From Enchytraeus crypticus (Eukaryota > Annelida > Clitellata > Enchytraeida > Enchytraeidae): a DNA stretch of 64,000 nt. Within the stretch, counting starts at the first letter, position 1. Each line of letters begins with the position of its first letter. The notes under the pieces were generated by a model. That model searched no databases, was not told the DNA's origin, and saw only the letters and a list, made by a program, of their open reading frames with translations. The DNA lies in NCBI GenBank assembly GCA_905160935.1, contig CAJHZI010000811.1, forward strand, positions 1,541,501 through 1,605,500, read 5' to 3'. This document shows positions 1 through 8,755 of this stretch, one piece after another. Position numbers and translations under genes: made by a program.

Positions 1-32
1 AATTATTTAAACATCAAAATAATAAATCTTAC

Positions 33-134
33 GCCATTCGAAGAGATGCTTTTCCAAGGTTCGTTAAGATTAAAGGTCTTGACCGCGTTAAAGAAACTAC
101 TCAATTCGCCGGTAACTAGAGATCCAAATGTCAT
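33..134 (-). CDS. Receptor guanylyl cyclase gene A, exon 6 (ligand-binding domain)
   Basis: In-frame 102-bp exon read on the minus strand, opening MTFGSL after a 'ctacag' acceptor and closing before 'gtaaga'. It matches the 108-bp exon 6 of gene B (53952-54059), which also opens MTFGSL and contains EPW. It belongs to the extracellular ANF-type ligand-binding domain. Gene A continues beyond the left edge, so membrane, kinase-homology and cyclase parts are not in the window. Confidence 0.8.
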
Positions 135-169
135 CTGTAGGAAATAATAATATAACAAATTAAGAACTA

Positions 170-358
170 ATGTTATTTTGATCTTGGACTTGCACTGTTT
201 TGATCGGGCTTTCTCTTGTGGTCCATTTATATTCAGTCGTCATCGTGTGGTGTTTTGGCGTCTGTTTGTACAGAGTCTGCAAGAGACGTCCCTGACATTG
301 CCTTTTTGATGGCAATGAACTATGCGTTGAAATCTTATTGATTGATTGATTGATTTAG
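170..358 (+). repeat. LINE 3' end with (ATTG)n tail
   Basis: Contains the block 'gagacgtccctgacattgcc' and ends in (gatt)n. The same block, in the same order relative to an ATTG tail, recurs at 44985-45340 (+), 41384-41500 (-) and 54607-54690 (-). 5'-truncated, so only the 3' untranslated end is left. Confidence 0.6.
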
Positions 359-689
359 AAAACGACGTTTACGTCGATTCCCATTATTTATATATTTTTC
401 TTATATTTATAACCACTTCAGTGTATAAAGACGAGCATATTCCGTTAAAATTGAACATTTAAACCTATTCTATTACAGGTTTTTCGACTGCTAAAGCTAT
501 ATATATATATATAGCATATAGAATCAGACTATTGTCGTCAATTTTATTTTTGAATATCATTTTATACGTAAATGATACCATTTAGACTATTAAGTTAACC
601 ACAGCGGCTAAATGGGGTACGCAAGGGATCTCAGTTCACCAAGCTCTCATATATTTTTATATGCTTTTCTCTGCTACGGGGCCCATATA

Positions 690-853
690 AGGTACTAATG
701 GATCTATAAATACATTACAGGGAGGCTCAACATTTTCTAACCTGTGGTGAATCGATTTGTAGTGACATGTGATGGGTGGACGTCCCTGACATCATCCCCT
801 TGTATGAGGAAACGTTAAACCTTTATTATTATTAAACCTTTATTATTATTATT
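690..853 (+). repeat. LINE 3' end with (ATT)n tail
   Basis: Shares 'cgtccctgacatcat', a 'gaggaaacgttaaacc' block and an ATT tail with copies at 29485, 36625 and 59100 (+) and 26443, 41968, 56505 and 62562 (-). Better-preserved copies encode the C-terminus of a CR1-like reverse transcriptase. Confidence 0.6.
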
Positions 854-904
854 AACCGTTCCGTTAGTTCTCAATTCCCACTATAATCACTGACTAACCA
901 GTAT

Positions 905-1335
905 TAAAACACTGGCGCTCTCTTCTCTCTTCAGTGCACTGTCAAGTGGCAGGTTAAAGGTACATATTCCTATTCAAAGTCTGCTTTCTTGCTCCATAAC
1001 AGCACTCCTTAGATCAACAAGTTAATCCCTTCACAAAGTCTATGCCTTATCCAAACCTTATGTAGCCTATAACTTGGGAAAAGTATGGCTTCTGAGGTGG
1101 TTTACCGTTGCCTTCCTCAGTCAGAAAAATTAATTACCATTTAATCAGGGGGAAAATATTTCATGGTGACGTGGGTCCCCTCTAGCCATCCTCAGCTCCT
1201 GCCTTAGTCGCCTCTTACGTACACGCAGCAGATTGTTTGCGGTTGCCCTATGCTGCAGTGGTACAACCACACTCGAGCACAACACAGGCGCAAATGCAGC
1301 ATAATCGTCGACTAGCCTACTTTGGAGAGGTGGCA
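905..1335. repeat. Degenerate interspersed repeat, partly duplicated at 1380-1475
   Basis: Includes 'tctgaggtggtttaccgttg' and 'agtcgcctcttacgtacacg', the latter also at about 52071 inside gene B. The stretch 1237-1335 and the stretch 1380-1475 are near copies; the second overlaps the 3' end of gene A exon 5. A 'tagtcgcctcttacg' block is, from memory, common in SINE-like repeats of lophotrochozoans, but I could not check that. Confidence 0.5.
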
Positions 1336-1456
1336 CATATTCATATTAAAAGACAGATATTATAGCGACAGATTTAATGCGGTTGCCCTATTCTGCAGTG
1401 GTCCAACCACACCCGAGCACAGCACTGGTGCAAATGCAGCATAATCGTCGACTAGC

Positions 1457-1656
1457 CTGTTTTAGAGAGGTGAAGGCCTGCGCACGGTAGGTAGCGTTGT
1501 ATCCCGTCAGGTTATAGTAAGATGGCGGATCCGGACTAGTGTAGGGTCCTTGAGTGGTGTAGGTGATGAACACGTAATCTCCGTTCTGAGTTAATCCAGC
1601 GTCTTGAGCAGCGAATAGCAGCTGCCGAGTTACATCAATGTTGTCATGGCATATTC
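1457..1656 (-). CDS. Receptor guanylyl cyclase gene A, exon 5 (ligand-binding domain)
   Basis: A 200-bp exon, the same length and phase as gene B exon 5 (54718-54917). Shared residues include LFAAQDAGLT, NGDYVF, PYTSP, NLTGYNATYRA and KAFTS/QAFTS. The acceptor is 'catag'. The base pair after the final CAG codon is GC, not GT, whereas gene B has a normal GT there; the junction lies inside a repeat that also occurs at 1237-1335. Either this is a GC donor, a different splice site is used, or the junction has been altered by the repeat. Confidence 0.75.
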
Positions 1657-2012
1657 CTATGACTAGAGCAGCAACAACAACATTTTACATCGTAGATTAT
1701 GGAAATTTAGTCATTGTAAAAAAATAAGAGATGACCATGTACATTTCTCATTGAAAGGATTAAATATGTAATAGTTTGTGCAGAAATGATCATCAACGGC
1801 GATATCGATTACCTTTTATCTCTCTAATATATTATATTAGAAAACACCGGAACATTATAGACTATGAAAGAATAATAATTGCAAATATACAACAGATGAC
1901 TGTGCATATTTCATATTGAAAGGATTAAATATGGAGCATTTTGTAGAGAAATGATCATCACGGCAATATTGATTGCTTTTAATTAATATAGTTTTAGTTC
2001 TCTCTCTCTCTC
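1657..2012. repeat. Intron 4 of gene A with a local duplication
   Basis: Two related blocks, about 1729-1830 and 1895-1985, share 'gaaaggattaaatatg' and 'gaaatgatcatca'. Divergent tandem duplication of intronic sequence; nothing coding is seen. Confidence 0.5.
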
Positions 2013-2110
2013 TCTCTTAGTGCATTACCTACTGGCAGGTCCATGGTATATAACGCCTCCACTATTCTCTGTCTTCCGCCTTCCTCTTCATTTCCACATA
2101 TGAGTGGGCC
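2000..2110 (-). repeat. LINE 3' end with (GA)n tail
   Basis: Antisense copy of a LINE tail whose sense strand encodes a C-terminus like HSYVDMKRK..EDREEWRRY before the tail 'cactaagagagag'. It lies between exons 4 and 5 of gene A. Confidence 0.6.
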
Positions 2111-2171
2111 TAGTTCTAGTTATCATAATTTTCATTATTAATATGAAAGTTTTAGTATGAAAAGCACTAAC

Positions 2172-2398
2172 TCCTTCCTCTCTGCTGGATCCTCAGCATG
2201 TAGTTCTCGATTTCATACGGAAGCGGAAGTGGAGTGGTCACAATCCACTCCAGGATGCTTATGTTGGTGCTGTATAGTTCACTCCTCACGCTGGATTGCC
2301 AGTATCCGCACGGAGTGTCGCCTCCACCATCCACCAACATCACAATGCGAGTCCATCCGTACATCCGGCACATCCGTACAAAAGCTCTCCCGAACGAT
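2172..2398 (-). CDS. Receptor guanylyl cyclase gene A, exon 4 (ligand-binding domain)
   Basis: A 227-bp exon, same length and phase as gene B exon 4 (56178-56404). Acceptor 'ctgctcag', donor 'gttagt'. Residues SFGRAF, MCRMYGW, VMLVDGGGDT, ILEWIV and RIQQRGR align with gene B's SFAKAF, MCRWYGW, VMLVDAGGDT, ILEWIV and RIKQRGR. This is the second half of the periplasmic-binding-like ectodomain. The Polinton lies in the intron immediately upstream in gene orientation. Confidence 0.85.
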
Positions 2399-2462
2399 CT
2401 GAGCAGCATTTATAGTAATCTATTATGTTATTACCAATATATAAAATATACTATATGTATGT

Positions 2463-2467
2463 CTATT

Positions 2468-2499
<32 letters not shown>

Positions 2500-2518
2500 T
2501 ATATATATATATATATAA

Positions 2519-2547
<29 letters not shown>
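2463..2547. repeat. (AT)n microsatellite, left flank of the Polinton
   Basis: Uninterrupted TA/AAT-rich tract. It resumes at 19904 on the other side of the element, so the element landed in one AT array. Confidence 0.9.
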
Positions 2548-2551
<4 letters not shown>

Positions 2552-2553
2552 CA
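2548..2553. repeat. 6-bp target site duplication, left copy
   Basis: 'tataca' immediately outside the left terminal repeat, matching exactly the six bases after the right terminal repeat (19898-19903). Polintons are known to make 6-bp duplications. Confidence 0.85.
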
Positions 2554-2705
2554 AGTAGTTAATATTGAGTAACCTTTGAGTACCAGTGCCAAAGGGGGGT
2601 ACAATTGAAACACCATAATTCGCTCACTTCGTTCGCTCTTAAGGTGTTTCAATGGTACTCCACCCTTTGACACTTGTACTCAAAGGTTACTCAATATTAA
2701 CTACT
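2554..2705 (+). repeat. Left terminal inverted repeat of the Polinton (palindromic)
   Basis: Begins 'agtagttaatattgagtaac' and matches the reverse complement of 19746-19897 with about three differences. The repeat is also an imperfect palindrome: its outer 30 bp recur inverted at its inner end, leaving a central loop of about 28 nt with two 'ttcgctc' direct repeats. Confidence 0.9.
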
Positions 2706-2781
2706 TCCATGATTTATATTATCACTTCTTATATTATAGGAATTGTGTATGAGATAGTATCCTATTTGAGCGTACCATTTA

Positions 2782-3693
2782 CTATGCAACCTCAGATAGT
2801 ATTTGTTCACTGAAATATAAAAACCCTAAATCAATAAGTAATAAATTCTTTTGAATTATCAGTTCTTTAATATTTGAATTTCTCATTTTAGACCCAATTC
2901 GATTTATAAATCTTCTATATTTTTTACGATTAGTCCCAGGTTCTGGCGTCAAAACTAAACCTTCTCTTATTAAATTTGATTTTAATTCAATGAACACATC
3001 AGACGATAGTTCTTCAATAATATTTATTATCATAGCTTCTAAATCACGTATATGCATAAAATCATAAGCAATGTTCCTTCCTTCAAAAACTTCATTAAAT
3101 AGAGTTGTTAAAGTGATAACAAGCCTATACATTCTATTGAACTCTTGATAATCTGGATTTATACCTAATACAGCAGTTGCGACTTTTAATAAATTTTCTA
3201 TACTTATGTCAGACTTTTTAATTAAAATTTGTAAATATATTTTATCAATTACATCATTCTTCAATTTAGTATCTACATATATTTTCGTAGCACAATCATT
3301 ATCATCCACTGGGTTTTTAACATTTGCAATTTTATTATTATTCATATTTAGCTCACTATTTTTATCTATTTTCTTATCTAAATAACCCAATACCTTATTT
3401 TCTAATATACTTAAATTCACAATACTGGTTTTATCTACATAATGTTTATTCGCACAATCATTATCATTCTCTGGGTTTTTAACATTTACAATTTTACTAT
3501 TATTCATATCTAATTCACCATCTTTTAATTTAGCCATTAAACCATTAGCAGATAGGCTTAGCATATTATTGATATTAGGATCTATCTTTACCGATAGTGA
3601 ATCGTTTATAGAACTTAGTCCTCCATATGACAACAGTTTTAAATTAGATTCTAGCTTTTTAGATTGTCTACCAAATAGATCTACAGTGTTCAT
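2782..3693 (-). CDS. Polinton fiber-like attachment protein
   Basis: A 303-residue protein. Residues about 59-87 and 113-141 are two copies of a repeat with the pattern ELxMNNxKIxNVKNPxxDNDCAxKxYVD, closely resembling the shaft/neck repeats of phage tail fibers and other trimeric fibers (MNxxKIxNLxxPxxxxDAxxKxYVD). The C-terminal half (150-303) is predicted helical by eye and unrelated to anything I recognise. Role inferred: virion spike or attachment. It is the last gene at the left end of the leftward set, next to a two-helix membrane protein. The start lies in 'aataaATG'. Its C-terminal 30 or so residues have a second copy on the plus strand at 17308-17466. Confidence 0.75.
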   Translation of the reverse strand: MNTVDLFGRQSKKLESNLKLLSYGGLSSINDSLSVKIDPNINNMLSLSANGLMAKLKDGELDMNNSKIVNVKNPENDNDCANKHYVDKTSIVNLSILENKVLGYLDKKIDKNSELNMNNNKIANVKNPVDDNDCATKIYVDTKLKNDVIDKIYLQILIKKSDISIENLLKVATAVLGINPDYQEFNRMYRLVITLTTLFNEVFEGRNIAYDFMHIRDLEAMIINIIEELSSDVFIELKSNLIREGLVLTPEPGTNRKKYRRFINRIGSKMRNSNIKELIIQKNLLLIDLGFLYFSEQILSEVA

Positions 3694-3699
3694 TTATTA

Positions 3700-4086
3700 C
3701 TATAAAAATTCTTTTATAATATCATTTGATTTCTTTTCTGTTAAATCTCCGTTACACTTCATCACATAATTCATTTGTTGTTTCAATCTATCTAACCTAG
3801 ATATCATATTATTTAGTTCTGCTTTCCTACTTTTGAGATTAAATTTAGTTGATATAGCTGTTGATAAGGCTCCAACAGCTGATAATGTAGTAATGATTAC
3901 TGTAGGAAGTAATGGCAATGCAAATACTCCAGATATTGTAGTTGTTACTGTTGAAACAGTTAATGATGTAACTATTGTTATACCATATGCTACTTGAACT
4001 ATTTTTCTCTTTCTTTTCAAATTTTTGATTTTAGCTTCACAATCTTCTAGCTTATCACTCAAAAATTGTTTTACGTTATTCGTCAT
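3700..4086 (-). CDS. Polinton membrane protein with coiled-coil flanks
   Basis: 128 residues. Charged helical N-terminus (about 1-28), two hydrophobic stretches (about 30-50 and 55-75) separated by a short turn, then a charged helical segment (about 82-115) likely to form a coiled coil. Small two-helix membrane proteins are common in virus-like elements. The start is preceded by 'taaatagaATG', a relaxed version of the TAAATG start signal. Function unknown; virion membrane or entry role is only a guess. Confidence 0.6.
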   Translation of the reverse strand: MTNNVKQFLSDKLEDCEAKIKNLKRKRKIVQVAYGITIVTSLTVSTVTTTISGVFALPLLPTVIITTLSAVGALSTAISTKFNLKSRKAELNNMISRLDRLKQQMNYVMKCNGDLTEKKSNDIIKEFL

Positions 4087-4087
4087 T

Positions 4088-4489
4088 CTATTTAACTAAA
4101 GATAAAATTAAATCTTTATAATCGGATCCTTCACTTAAACGTTTCAGTACAATCAGACACCATTTACCGCAATTCTGATCCATCAATCCTTGCAATTGAA
4201 ATGTAGAGTATAAAATAGGTGATCCTAAATACTCAATTACTTCTTTTGGTGGAGGTAAACCAAAACTGTTAAAATAATATTTTTCATTATTAATTTTAAA
4301 CCAACAAGTCCAATGACTACCACTTTCACTAGATAAATTTAAATTTAATATTCCACACTCAACTTTACAAGATTTTAAATTCTTCAATTCATCTCTCATA
4401 TAGCAACCCCTAAAACTTTTAATTTTTAACATTTTTGAATAATTCTCAATTTCAATATTACTAAGAGCCCTATCAGGAATACTATCCAT
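4088..4489 (-). CDS. PRO: Polinton adenain-like cysteine protease (PRO)
   Basis: 133 residues with the order of catalytic motifs of adenovirus-type maturation proteases: His59 in GSHWTCW, Asn74 in YYFNSFG (the acid position; Asn or Asp is seen in the family), Gln105 and Cys107 in DQNCGKWC. The expected role is cleavage of capsid and core precursors during assembly. The neighbouring ORF at 4497-4931 has a GG motif before a hydrophobic segment that could be a substrate. Start in 'caataaATG'. Confidence 0.88.
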   Translation of the reverse strand: MDSIPDRALSNIEIENYSKMLKIKSFRGCYMRDELKNLKSCKVECGILNLNLSSESGSHWTCWFKINNEKYYFNSFGLPPPKEVIEYLGSPILYSTFQLQGLMDQNCGKWCLIVLKRLSEGSDYKDLILSLVK

Positions 4490-4496
4490 TTATTGG

Positions 4497-4931
4497 TTAT
4501 AATCTTAATCCTTTTCCCTTTGATCTACCTGTTCCAGTCTTCTTTAATTGATCCTCAAGCGCTTTATTATGTCTTGCTGTTTCTTTATCAGCTTGACTTT
4601 GTTGAACTCTTGATGCAACAGTTCCTGCAACTGTACTTACTCCTCCCAAAGCAGCAGCAATAATAGGAATTAATACTGCTAAAGGTAAAAGCCCCCCTTT
4701 CTTTATTTTATTACTTATAAATTTTAATTGTGCTGAAGAAAACTTTAAATCATGAACATTACCATCATGCAATTTATTTATTTGAGTTGCAGTTAATGGT
4801 AAATTATATCCATGTTGGTTCATATCTGTTTTACTTAATCTCAAAGTAACTTCTGTATTGCCTTTAATCGCAATAGCAATTTTCTCTATCTGGCTTTTAG
4901 TCAAGGTAAACTTTGTTTGATAATAAGTCAT
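4497..4931 (-). CDS. Polinton small virion protein with hydrophobic GG segment (adenovirus pVI/pX-like)
   Basis: 144 residues. After a polar N-terminal half there is KKGGLLPLAVLIPIIAAALG (about 88-107), then a basic, Lys-rich tail ending GKGLRL. A Lys-Gly-Gly step before a hydrophobic amphipathic stretch is typical of core or membrane-lytic precursor proteins cut by the adenain-like protease; the protease gene is next door. The exact orthologue is not certain. Start in 'aataaATG'. Confidence 0.55.
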   Translation of the reverse strand: MTYYQTKFTLTKSQIEKIAIAIKGNTEVTLRLSKTDMNQHGYNLPLTATQINKLHDGNVHDLKFSSAQLKFISNKIKKGGLLPLAVLIPIIAAALGGVSTVAGTVASRVQQSQADKETARHNKALEDQLKKTGTGRSKGKGLRL

Positions 4932-4947
4932 TTATTTAGATAAAAAT

Positions 4948-6334
4948 TTAATATCTGATATATTGTTTACTACCATCTGATTCTATCGACCAAATTCTAT
5001 CATGATATACAACTGCATAAGCTGTAGTATTTGCGGGAGCATTTGCACTAAACTTAAAAGTTACTCTGATATCTACAACAGTATTTTTAAGTCTCTCAGA
5101 CTGTTTCGATACATCAAATACGTATAACCTAAACAACTTTTTAAAAAGCTTGATACGATATACAATCATTCTCTTCTTCATCTTCAGAATAACTTTTCTT
5201 AAATTCTTTAAACGAATTATAAAATTGAGCATACTGATTACTGTCATAATTAGTTATATAATCATTGCTAGGATATCTTTCACTATTCAATTCAACATAA
5301 GCATTAATTACTTGCACATTAGCATTGAATATAGCATAATTAGTTTCTGCTTGATTAGCTGCTGGAGATTGAAAGCCTACAACGATATACCTAGGTTTTT
5401 CGATACCTGAAGCTATAGATAATCTCCAAGCAAATTCAGTAGCTTGGGGAACAATAGTGTTCTCAGATTTCTTGTTCATAAAACAAAGCGGAAACGATTC
5501 TTTTTTCTTAATGTAATCATTTAAAATTCCTCTTTCTTCTAAACTTACTGTAACTACTGGAATATGCCATTGTATCTTAGTTAAGTTTACTCTACCTGCA
5601 TTAGCAACTCCACCATTTCGTATTATTGCCTGAGTATCAGTTTGTCTAGGAAAAACAATCGAATGCTTACATCCATAAATAATCTTTCTATATTGTTTAC
5701 AGAAATTAAATATAAATTCTAAAGGAATTTTGAATGCAAATGATCCAGATGTATAATTTCTTCTTTCTTCAAATCCCTTATTTTGATTGATCATTCCATC
5801 TGTTAATCTCGTAACAGTTGTTTGTAAAGCTGTTAATATATTAGCAGCAGTATTTCCTGGAATATCTCCTGCTACTAAATTCACAATTTCACTCAAAGTT
5901 TGAGGTGTTCCATTACCAGAATCTAAGCTCCAACATTGATCCATTCCATTGAAACTATTACTTTTAGTTAATAATGCATCTATTGTTGTAGTATGACCTG
6001 GATATTGAAATCTCTCAACTTCATGATCTCCTATATGATATCTTGCTTCGCTAAATAGATACATCATAGCATTATTTTGTAATGCTACTAAACTATTTGC
6101 AGCATAAGGTTGATTAGTAGTAGAATCTTGTAATTGTCCTTCAATGTAAAGAAAACTCTTACAAGGTAATGACCAGATATCTTCACTTAAAATTTGAATT
6201 CTAATTTCTTGTCCATTGGCATTAAGTGCAGTTCCTTGAGATGGATCATAAACTCTATATTGAAATTTTTCTACAGATTCATCATAATTAAAAGATTTTT
6301 CAAGCTCCAAATAAGACTCTTTTACTTTTTCCAT
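4948..6334 (-). pseudogene. MCP: Polinton major capsid protein region (double jelly-roll MCP)
   Basis: The long reading frame (397 residues from 6334) carries hallmarks of the Polinton MCP: an N-terminal region with EIRIQILSEDIW, a long Ala/Thr-rich mid region, and EERRNYTSGSFAFKIPL followed by a conserved aromatic block (NFCKQYRKIIYG). The end of the region contains the usual capsid C-terminal strand pattern. The coding sense is not continuous across the whole region, with about one break. Placement between the small virion protein and the minor capsid gene is the family's usual order. Start in 'aataaATG'. Confidence 0.85.
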
Positions 6335-6349
6335 TTATTAATGAAAAAA

Positions 6350-6649
6350 CTAAACGTAAGCAAATCCAGTTCCAATTTTAAATTGATTAATTCTATCAAC
6401 AATATTTTGTAACTCAGGTTTTCTTTTATTCCTTATCTCTTGAACAATTGCTTTTGTTGAATCAGCAAACTTTACAGTATTTGCTATTGCTTCTGTTGGA
6501 GAGTTAATACCAATGTCTTTAGGTAAAGATAAAACTTTTAAAATATCTACAAAACCTTTACCACTTACATATTCTCTATTTCTACAATGACAATAACCCT
6601 TTCCACATATTACTTTTCTACTTTCTCTCCTCTTTAGCTTGAGACCCAT
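6350..6649 (-). CDS. Polinton small Cys-containing virion-associated protein, unknown
   Basis: 99 residues. Basic N-terminus, Cys/His cluster CGKGYCHC (about 15-22), then GKGFVDILKVL, a hydrophobic step after Gly-Lys-Gly that recalls precursor cleavage sites, and a helical C-terminal half. It sits between the major and minor capsid genes and starts in 'aataaATG'. I do not recognise the family; a core or cement protein is plausible. Confidence 0.5.
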   Translation of the reverse strand: MGLKLKRRESRKVICGKGYCHCRNREYVSGKGFVDILKVLSLPKDIGINSPTEAIANTVKFADSTKAIVQEIRNKRKPELQNIVDRINQFKIGTGFAYV

Positions 6650-6718
6650 TTATTAATCATTAATTTAAAATTATATATATATTTTTTCGCTTAATTTTGT
6701 ACATCCTGAGTAATAACC

Positions 6719-7513
6719 TTATTTTACGCTTCTAATATGAAATCTACATGTAATATTCTCTCCTCTAAAATCTATAGGTCTTCCATCTTGATCTGTTATC
6801 CAAATACTAAATTCACTCAATGTTTTTCTATTCAATGGTAAATAAACAAGATTAACTGGAGATTCTACAATTCTAAAACCTGGTTGCACCTTAGGTCCAA
6901 ATGAATATAGAACTGGAGATGATATTCCATTAACAAACGATTCAGTTATACAATCGCAATTAACAAATATACTGTTGAACTCGATAATGTTAACAATATA
7001 TTGTGATTCATTACGTCCTTTTGATAAAATTATATCATCAAAACCTAATATACTTCTCAGTGAATTAGGTATTGTGAAATCAACTTTATAGTCTGAATTT
7101 GTTATATCAATAATCGATTTCATAGTTGAAGTATTAGGTGATAAAGTTATGTAATAAGCATTACTAGCAGAATCCCAATCTCCATTTAGTTTCATCAACC
7201 TTTGAATCTCATCATTTATTGCTTCTATTTGATATGCTCCAATTTCAATAGTTATTAATTTCCAAGTATTTCCACCATCTACTGAATACTTAAAATTATT
7301 ATTTGCTAGTGTAATATTTGCAAAACTATACCATGTCTCTAAATTTACAAGTGCAATTTCTAGATCATAATCATTAAGAATAATAGGATTAGGAAATTTA
7401 ATAGTATAAACTTCGGCTGAATTATCATAGGATATCAGAATAGATTTAGATATAGACTTTTTCTGAAAGTAAGCAGAAATGGGTTCAAGGAGACTAATTA
7501 TTTTCTGTTCCAT
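6719..7513 (-). CDS. mCP: Polinton minor capsid protein (single jelly-roll, penton-type)
   Basis: 264 residues, all-beta in appearance. N-terminal strand pattern with NDYDLEIALVNLETWYSF, then SILGFDD, and a conserved C-terminal half: NSIFVNCDCI, SSPVLYSFGPKVQPGFRI, NLVYLPLN and IWITDQDGRPIDFRGENI. This motif series is characteristic of the Polinton penton-like protein that closes the fivefold vertices. It reads through from start to stop. Start in 'aataaATG'; 206 bp of non-coding sequence without a gene call longer than noise separates it from the next gene only in part (6650-6718). Confidence 0.85.
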   Translation of the reverse strand: MEQKIISLLEPISAYFQKKSISKSILISYDNSAEVYTIKFPNPIILNDYDLEIALVNLETWYSFANITLANNNFKYSVDGGNTWKLITIEIGAYQIEAINDEIQRLMKLNGDWDSASNAYYITLSPNTSTMKSIIDITNSDYKVDFTIPNSLRSILGFDDIILSKGRNESQYIVNIIEFNSIFVNCDCITESFVNGISSPVLYSFGPKVQPGFRIVESPVNLVYLPLNRKTLSEFSIWITDQDGRPIDFRGENITCRFHIRSVK

Positions 7514-7519
7514 TTATTA

Positions 7520-8740
7520 CTAATTAATTTTACTTATAATATCCCTGAATTGTTTCTTAGTTATTATTCCTTTATTGAATAAAATATCTAAAATAGCATT
7601 AATTTCATTAAACATACTTTTATTTCCTGCTGAATATTCCCCAATCAATAGATTTAATCTTTCTTTTAAGGTATCTACATTATCTGGTAGAATTATTGTA
7701 TTTAGTCCATTACCTATCACTTGAACATCTTTATCCAATTCATCCAATCTATTTAGTTTTGCAAGAACGCTGTGTAACTTTTTACCTACTGTTCTATGTT
7801 GCCTGTAATCTAATCCAGAATCAATGCAAATAGTTAAATAGTTATCTAAATCTGTATCTAATATTCTTTCATCTAAATTAGGATTAACTCTATTCAACAA
7901 TAACTCTAAACCTTGTGTAAGAATATATTCTTTATCTGCAATTTTAATTTTGTTATCTTTGAATAGAACATTGTAGTTACCAAATTTTACAGTATCAGAA
8001 TCATTTTCTTCGTAATAAAAGATAGGTGAAACAGTTACGATTCCATGTTTACCTTTATTATTTATTCCAGGATTTCTTTTCATTAAACTAACCATTACTT
8101 CTTTATACATTTTATTATCACTTGGACTTTCCTGAAATACAGAATCTGTGTAAGTAGGTAATTGTACAACTTCTTCCTCCTCATATTCTGTGGCTTTAAT
8201 CTTTTCTTGTATCCCATAATATTGTACGAGTGTTCTTAGATCATCGTAATTGATATGATTTAAAGGTTCTAGTGTTTTTATATCTTGTTCATTAAGATTC
8301 TGTATACCATCAGGATGCATAATTTTCTTTACTAATTCTGGATAGTTATTTAATTTGCTAATTAATTCTGCTAATAATGGTTGTTTTGCTATTGAGCTGA
8401 TAATATCTAAACCTTGTTGTCTAGTTTCTTCCTTACATCTCCCTAAACCTCTAATAATATCTGTAAGTAAACGTGATGATCTATCATGTTTACCTTGTAA
8501 ATCTGTTAACAATTGTTGAAACAAATCATCCGTTCTTCTAATCTGCTTACTGATAGTTAACTGTTGCGTATCTGTAATAGGTTTGTAGATTTCTTTTAGC
8601 TCTGTTTGTACATTTTGTTTAGCAATTACTTCATCATCAAATCTTTTCCTTAATCTTCTATTTTGAGTGGATACCTTCTTGAGCAATTCTTGATTTTCTC
8701 CATTCATCAACTCTTCTTTAAACCTTACCAATGAACTCAT
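7520..8740 (-). CDS. Polinton protein with GL..LL domain, function unknown
   Basis: 406 residues. Residues 1-110 are highly charged helix, likely coiled coil; the C-terminal part has KFGNYNVLFKDNKIKIADK followed by YILTQGLELLLNRVNPN. A core of this pattern (short strand pair, then Y..T.GL..LL) is found in many unnamed Polinton ORFs of invertebrates, from memory. No enzyme motif seen. It lies between the minor capsid and integrase genes, so a structural or packaging role is likely but unproved. Start in 'aataaATG'. Confidence 0.6.
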   Translation of the reverse strand: MSSLVRFKEELMNGENQELLKKVSTQNRRLRKRFDDEVIAKQNVQTELKEIYKPITDTQQLTISKQIRRTDDLFQQLLTDLQGKHDRSSRLLTDIIRGLGRCKEETRQQGLDIISSIAKQPLLAELISKLNNYPELVKKIMHPDGIQNLNEQDIKTLEPLNHINYDDLRTLVQYYGIQEKIKATEYEEEEVVQLPTYTDSVFQESPSDNKMYKEVMVSLMKRNPGINNKGKHGIVTVSPIFYYEENDSDTVKFGNYNVLFKDNKIKIADKEYILTQGLELLLNRVNPNLDERILDTDLDNYLTICIDSGLDYRQHRTVGKKLHSVLAKLNRLDELDKDVQVIGNGLNTIILPDNVDTLKERLNLLIGEYSAGNKSMFNEINAILDILFNKGIITKKQFRDIISKIN

Positions 8741-8755
8741 TTATTAACTGCATTT

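Larger units (their letters stand above)
135..1456. other. Gene A intron 5: repeat-filled
   Basis: No further exon is visible. The intron holds two LINE 3' ends, an AT tract near 500, and a degenerate repeat from about 905 to 1335 described separately. Confidence 0.6.

Noticed and set aside
2463-2673. Tyr/Ile-rich ORFs around AT arrays (also near 19.9, 25.4, 39.1, 42.8 and 43.9 kb)
   Set aside because: Open only because (TA)n lacks stops; no composition or homology typical of proteins.
3569-3769. Plus-strand ORFs opposite Polinton genes (also near 5150, 6194, 10568, 10768, 13819, 16551 and 16732)
   Set aside because: Antisense shadows of well-supported leftward genes in AT-rich sequence.
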